In this document: positions 5,804-8,191 of the stretch, one piece after another
How the letters are laid out: the number at the start of each line of letters is the position of its first letter
Position numbering within the stretch: the stretch's first letter is position 1
Assembly: GCA_031259605.1 (NCBI GenBank)
Contig: JAIRLE010000202.1
Coordinates: 1-8,191 of the forward strand
Direction of reading: 5' to 3'
Source of the DNA: Zoogloeaceae bacterium
Lineage (GTDB): Bacteria; Pseudomonadota; Gammaproteobacteria; Burkholderiales; Rhodocyclaceae
Length of the DNA: 8,191 nucleotides
Made by a program: the position numbers and the translations under genes
The notes under the pieces: generated by a model
Told to the model about the DNA's origin: nothing
Database searches by the model: none
What the model saw: only the letters and a program-made list of their open reading frames with translations

Positions 5804-7792
5804 ATGTTCAAGAAGATACTGATCGCAAATCGTGGCGAGATTGCGTGTCGCGTCATCAAGACCGCCCGCAAGATGGGCATCCGGACGGTAGCCGTATTTT
5901 CCGAAGCCGACCGGGACGCGCTGCATGTGGAACTCGCGGACGAAAAAATCTGCATCGGCCCCGCGCCCTCCAAGGAATCCTATCTGGTCATGGACAAGAT
6001 CATCGCCGCCTGCAAGGAAACCGGTGCCGAGGCGGTGCATCCCGGCTATGGCTTCCTGTCGGAAAACGAAGCCTTCGCGCGACGACTGGAGGAAGAAGGC
6101 ATCACCTTCATCGGCCCCAAGCACTATTCCATCAGCAAGATGGGCGACAAGATCGAATCGAAGAAACTGGCAAAGGAGGCTGGCGTCAGCACCATTCCCG
6201 GCCACAATGACGCCATTTCCGGCCCGGACGAAGCAGTGGAAATCGCCAAAAAAATCGGCTATCCGGTCATGATCAAGGCATCCGCCGGCGGCGGCGGCAA
6301 GGGCTTGCGCGTGGCCTGGAACGACGCGGAAGCGCACGAAGGTTTTTCTTCCTGCGTCAATGAGGCGAGAAGCTCCTTTGGCGATGATCGCGTATTCATC
6401 GAAAAATTCGTGCAGGAGCCGCGCCACATCGAAATCCAGGTGTTGGGCGATTCCCACGGCAATTACGTGTACCTGAACGAGCGCGAATGCTCGATTCAGC
6501 GCCGCCACCAGAAGATCATCGAAGAGGCGCCTTCGCCTTTCATCGACCCGGAAACCCGCAAGGCGATGGGCGAACAGGCCGTGGTGCTGGCGCGCGCCGT
6601 GAAATACGAATCCGCCGGCACCGTGGAATTCGTCGTCGGCGCGGACAAGCGTTTCTATTTTCTGGAAATGAACACCCGCTTGCAGGTTGAGCACCCGGTC
6701 ACGGAATTCATCACCGGACTGGATCTGGTGGAGCAGATGATTCGCGTCGCGGCGGGCGAAAAACTCGCCATCCGACAAAAGGATGTGAAGATCGACGGCT
6801 GGGCGCTGGAATGCCGCATCAACGCCGAAGACCCGTTCCGGGGTTTCCTGCCTTCCACCGGACGGCTGACCAAGTTCTTCATTCCCGACGCGTCCGACTA
6901 TCTGCGCGTGGATACCGGCGTCTACGACGGCGGCGAAATCTCGATGTATTACGATTCGATGATCGCCAAGCTGATTGTGCACGGCGCGACCCGCGATGAA
7001 GCATTGGTCCGGATGCGTGATGCCCTGAATGCCTTTGTGATTCGCGGCATCAGCAGCAACATTCCGTTCCAGGCGGCATTGATGAAGCATCCGCGTTTCC
7101 AGGCGGGCGACTTCAACACCGGCTTCATCGCGGAAGAATATCCGCAAGGTTTCGACGCCTCGATGGTGCCGCATGACGACCCGGCCCTGTTGATTTCCGT
7201 GGCGGCCTTTGTGCACCGTTGCTATCAGGATCGCGCCGCAAAAGTTTCCGGTCAGCTTCCCGGTCACGAGCGGCAGGTTGGTGATCATTGGGTGGTCATC
7301 CGGGGCGGCGAATGGCATCCCGTGGTGGCGCGTCCCATGCCGGGCGGCTACGAAGTCGAGTACAGGGGACAAAAATACCGCATCCTTTCCGGCTGGCGGC
7401 TGGGGCAATCGCTGTTCAACGGCACTTGCAACGGCGACCCCTTTACTCTGCAAGTCGAACGCCACCGCCTGGTGTACCAGATACACCACTGGGGTACCCG
7501 CGCCGACATGATGGTGATGTCCGCCCGCGCCGCCGAGTTGCTTGCCATGATGCCGGAAAAAGCGCCGCCCGACCTTTCCCGCTTTCTGCTCTCGCCAATG
7601 CCGGGACTGTTGCGCGAGATCTCGGTCGCCGAAGGACAGGAAGTCAAGGCAGGCGAAAAACTGGTGGTCATCGAAGCCATGAAGATGGAAAACATCCTGA
7701 AGGCCGAACACGACTGCAAGGTAAAGAAAATCGTCTCCAAGGTGGGCGACAGCCTGGCCGTGGATGAAGTCATCATCGAGTTTGAATCCTGA
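5804..7792 (+). CDS. pccA: Propionyl-CoA carboxylase, biotin-carboxylase/biotin-carrier (alpha) subunit
   Basis: Uses ATP and bicarbonate to carboxylate its own biotin, which then passes the carboxyl group to PccB. Its 662 residues are typical for PccA. The biotin carboxylase N-domain is at about 1-115 (starts KKILIANRGEIACRVIKTAR), the ATP-grasp domain at about 116-320 with Gly-rich loop GGGGKGL (162-168) and catalytic block EMNTRLQVEHPVTE (288-301, including Arg292), and the biotin carboxylase C-domain at about 335-445. A linker/BT-type region that contacts the beta subunit spans about 460-590. The biotinyl domain is at 597-662, with EAMKMEN and biotinylated Lys627, 35 residues from the end. 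AGGAG (5793-5797) is 6 nt before the ATG. The adjacent pccB, with its propionyl-type Asp407, argues for PccA rather than an acetyl-, methylcrotonyl- or pyruvate-carboxylase subunit. It is the last gene before a strong terminator. No truncation or missing catalytic residue was seen. Confidence 0.95.
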   Translation: MFKKILIANRGEIACRVIKTARKMGIRTVAVFSEADRDALHVELADEKICIGPAPSKESYLVMDKIIAACKETGAEAVHPGYGFLSENEAFARRLEEEGITFIGPKHYSISKMGDKIESKKLAKEAGVSTIPGHNDAISGPDEAVEIAKKIGYPVMIKASAGGGGKGLRVAWNDAEAHEGFSSCVNEARSSFGDDRVFIEKFVQEPRHIEIQVLGDSHGNYVYLNERECSIQRRHQKIIEEAPSPFIDPETRKAMGEQAVVLARAVKYESAGTVEFVVGADKRFYFLEMNTRLQVEHPVTEFITGLDLVEQMIRVAAGEKLAIRQKDVKIDGWALECRINAEDPFRGFLPSTGRLTKFFIPDASDYLRVDTGVYDGGEISMYYDSMIAKLIVHGATRDEALVRMRDALNAFVIRGISSNIPFQAALMKHPRFQAGDFNTGFIAEEYPQGFDASMVPHDDPALLISVAAFVHRCYQDRAAKVSGQLPGHERQVGDHWVVIRGGEWHPVVARPMPGGYEVEYRGQKYRILSGWRLGQSLFNGTCNGDPFTLQVERHRLVYQIHHWGTRADMMVMSARAAELLAMMPEKAPPDLSRFLLSPMPGLLREISVAEGQEVKAGEKLVVIEAMKMENILKAEHDCKVKKIVSKVGDSLAVDEVIIEFES

Positions 7793-7815
7793 CTTGCGGC
7801 GGACGCAACATGTGG

Positions 7816-7850
7816 AAAAGGCCGGAATCCCTTCCGGCCTTTTCTTTTTT
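7816..7850 (+). terminator. Rho-independent terminator of meaB-pccB-pccA
   Basis: A perfect 12-bp stem, AAAAGGCCGGAA (7816-7827) with TTCCGGCCTTTT (7832-7843), encloses a TCCC tetraloop and is followed by C and six T (7845-7850). It starts 24 nt after the pccA stop. Read on the minus strand the same hairpin has only the four T within its stem before CC, so it may serve the converging CoA-transferase gene weakly. Confidence 0.93.
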
Positions 7851-7873
7851 CCTATTTCTATCGGCTTCCCGGC

Positions 7874-8191
7874 TTACAACCCGACGCGGCTGATCTCCAT
7901 TTCCTTCAGTTTATCGGAAACGAGGAAGGCCGCTTCGGTTTCAGAGCGAATCTCCTCCACCGAGACGCCTGGCGCGTATTCTTCCAGCACCAGTTTGCCG
8001 TCATGGAAACGAAACAGCGCCTTTTCCGTAACCAGGACGGAGACCCGTCCCTTGGCGGTGAGCGGCAGGTTGCACTTCTTGAGGATTTTCTTTTCGCCCT
8101 TGTTGGTGTGCTCCATGGCGACGATCACCTTCTTCGCGCCCACGGCCAGATCCATCGCGCCGCCCATGCCGGGGACGTTCTTGCCCGGCAC
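7874..8191 (-). CDS. 3-oxoacid/acyl-CoA transferase subunit B (C-terminal half; N-terminus beyond window edge)
   Basis: The frame enters open from the right edge and ends at the stop at 7876-7874, giving 105 residues, about half of the usual ~210-220. PGKNVPGMGGAMDLAVGAKK, MEHTNKGEKKIL, CNLPLTAKGRVSVLVTE and LEEYAPGVSVEEIRSET follow the conserved C-terminal layout of family I CoA-transferase beta subunits (ScoB, AtoA, PcaJ). These enzymes move CoA between acyl donors and acids such as succinate, acetate, acetoacetate or butyrate. The catalytic Glu of subunit B lies in the missing N-terminal half, so substrate and activity cannot be judged. The first codon in the window is GTG, but it is internal to the gene. 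The A subunit is expected just upstream, off the right edge. The gene converges on meaB-pccBA and is not in that operon. Confidence 0.85.
   Translation of the reverse strand: MPGKNVPGMGGAMDLAVGAKKVIVAMEHTNKGEKKILKKCNLPLTAKGRVSVLVTEKALFRFHDGKLVLEEYAPGVSVEEIRSETEAAFLVSDKLKEMEISRVGL

Noticed and set aside
5684..7711. Very long open frame (675 residues) on the strand opposite pccA
   Set aside because: It is the antisense shadow of a well-supported gene in GC-rich DNA. Its translation is His/Asp/Arg-rich without a recognisable domain and it has no independent ribosome binding site.

Overview
The window looks like a stretch of a GC-rich proteobacterial chromosome, most likely a betaproteobacterium. 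The reasons are the G+C-rich third codon positions, strong AAGGAG-type ribosome binding sites, and a leftward trio of membrane proteins (BPSS1780-like, RDD, SpoIIM-like) that I know chiefly from Betaproteobacteria. This placement is inference from gene content; no rRNA or other taxonomic marker is present.

Layout. (1) Positions 1-2531, leftward: three overlapping or closely packed membrane-protein genes read as one transcription unit, a BPSS1780-family multi-pass protein, an RDD-domain protein and a SpoIIM/DUF95-family protein that runs off the left edge. (2) Positions 2532-3237: a divergent intergenic gap of about 700 bp with no convincing gene. It holds a good ribosome binding site and candidate promoter for the leftward operon, a cluster of short inverted repeats (2646-2893) that looks like remnants of dispersed repeats, and a perfect 8-bp dyad (3000-3018) ahead of the rightward operon. 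(3) Positions 3238-7792, rightward: meaB, pccB and pccA with 16-18 bp gaps, closed by a strong intrinsic terminator (7816-7850). (4) Positions 7874-8191, leftward and converging on that terminator: the C-terminal half of a 3-oxoacid/acyl-CoA transferase subunit B, cut by the right edge.

How the genes work together. PccA (biotin carboxylase plus biotin carrier) and PccB (carboxyltransferase) should form propionyl-CoA carboxylase, making (S)-methylmalonyl-CoA. MeaB is the G-protein chaperone that loads and protects the B12-dependent methylmalonyl-CoA mutase, which takes that product on to succinyl-CoA. This is the propionyl-CoA assimilation route used for propionate, odd-chain fatty acids, branched amino acids and sterol side chains. 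The mutase itself is not in the window. The neighbouring CoA-transferase is another short-chain acyl-CoA enzyme, so the right half reads as a short-chain acyl-CoA region.

I found no clear previously undescribed system. The parts most worth a second look are the intergenic region with its dyad and hairpin cluster, the orphan position of meaB, and the poorly understood membrane-protein operon.
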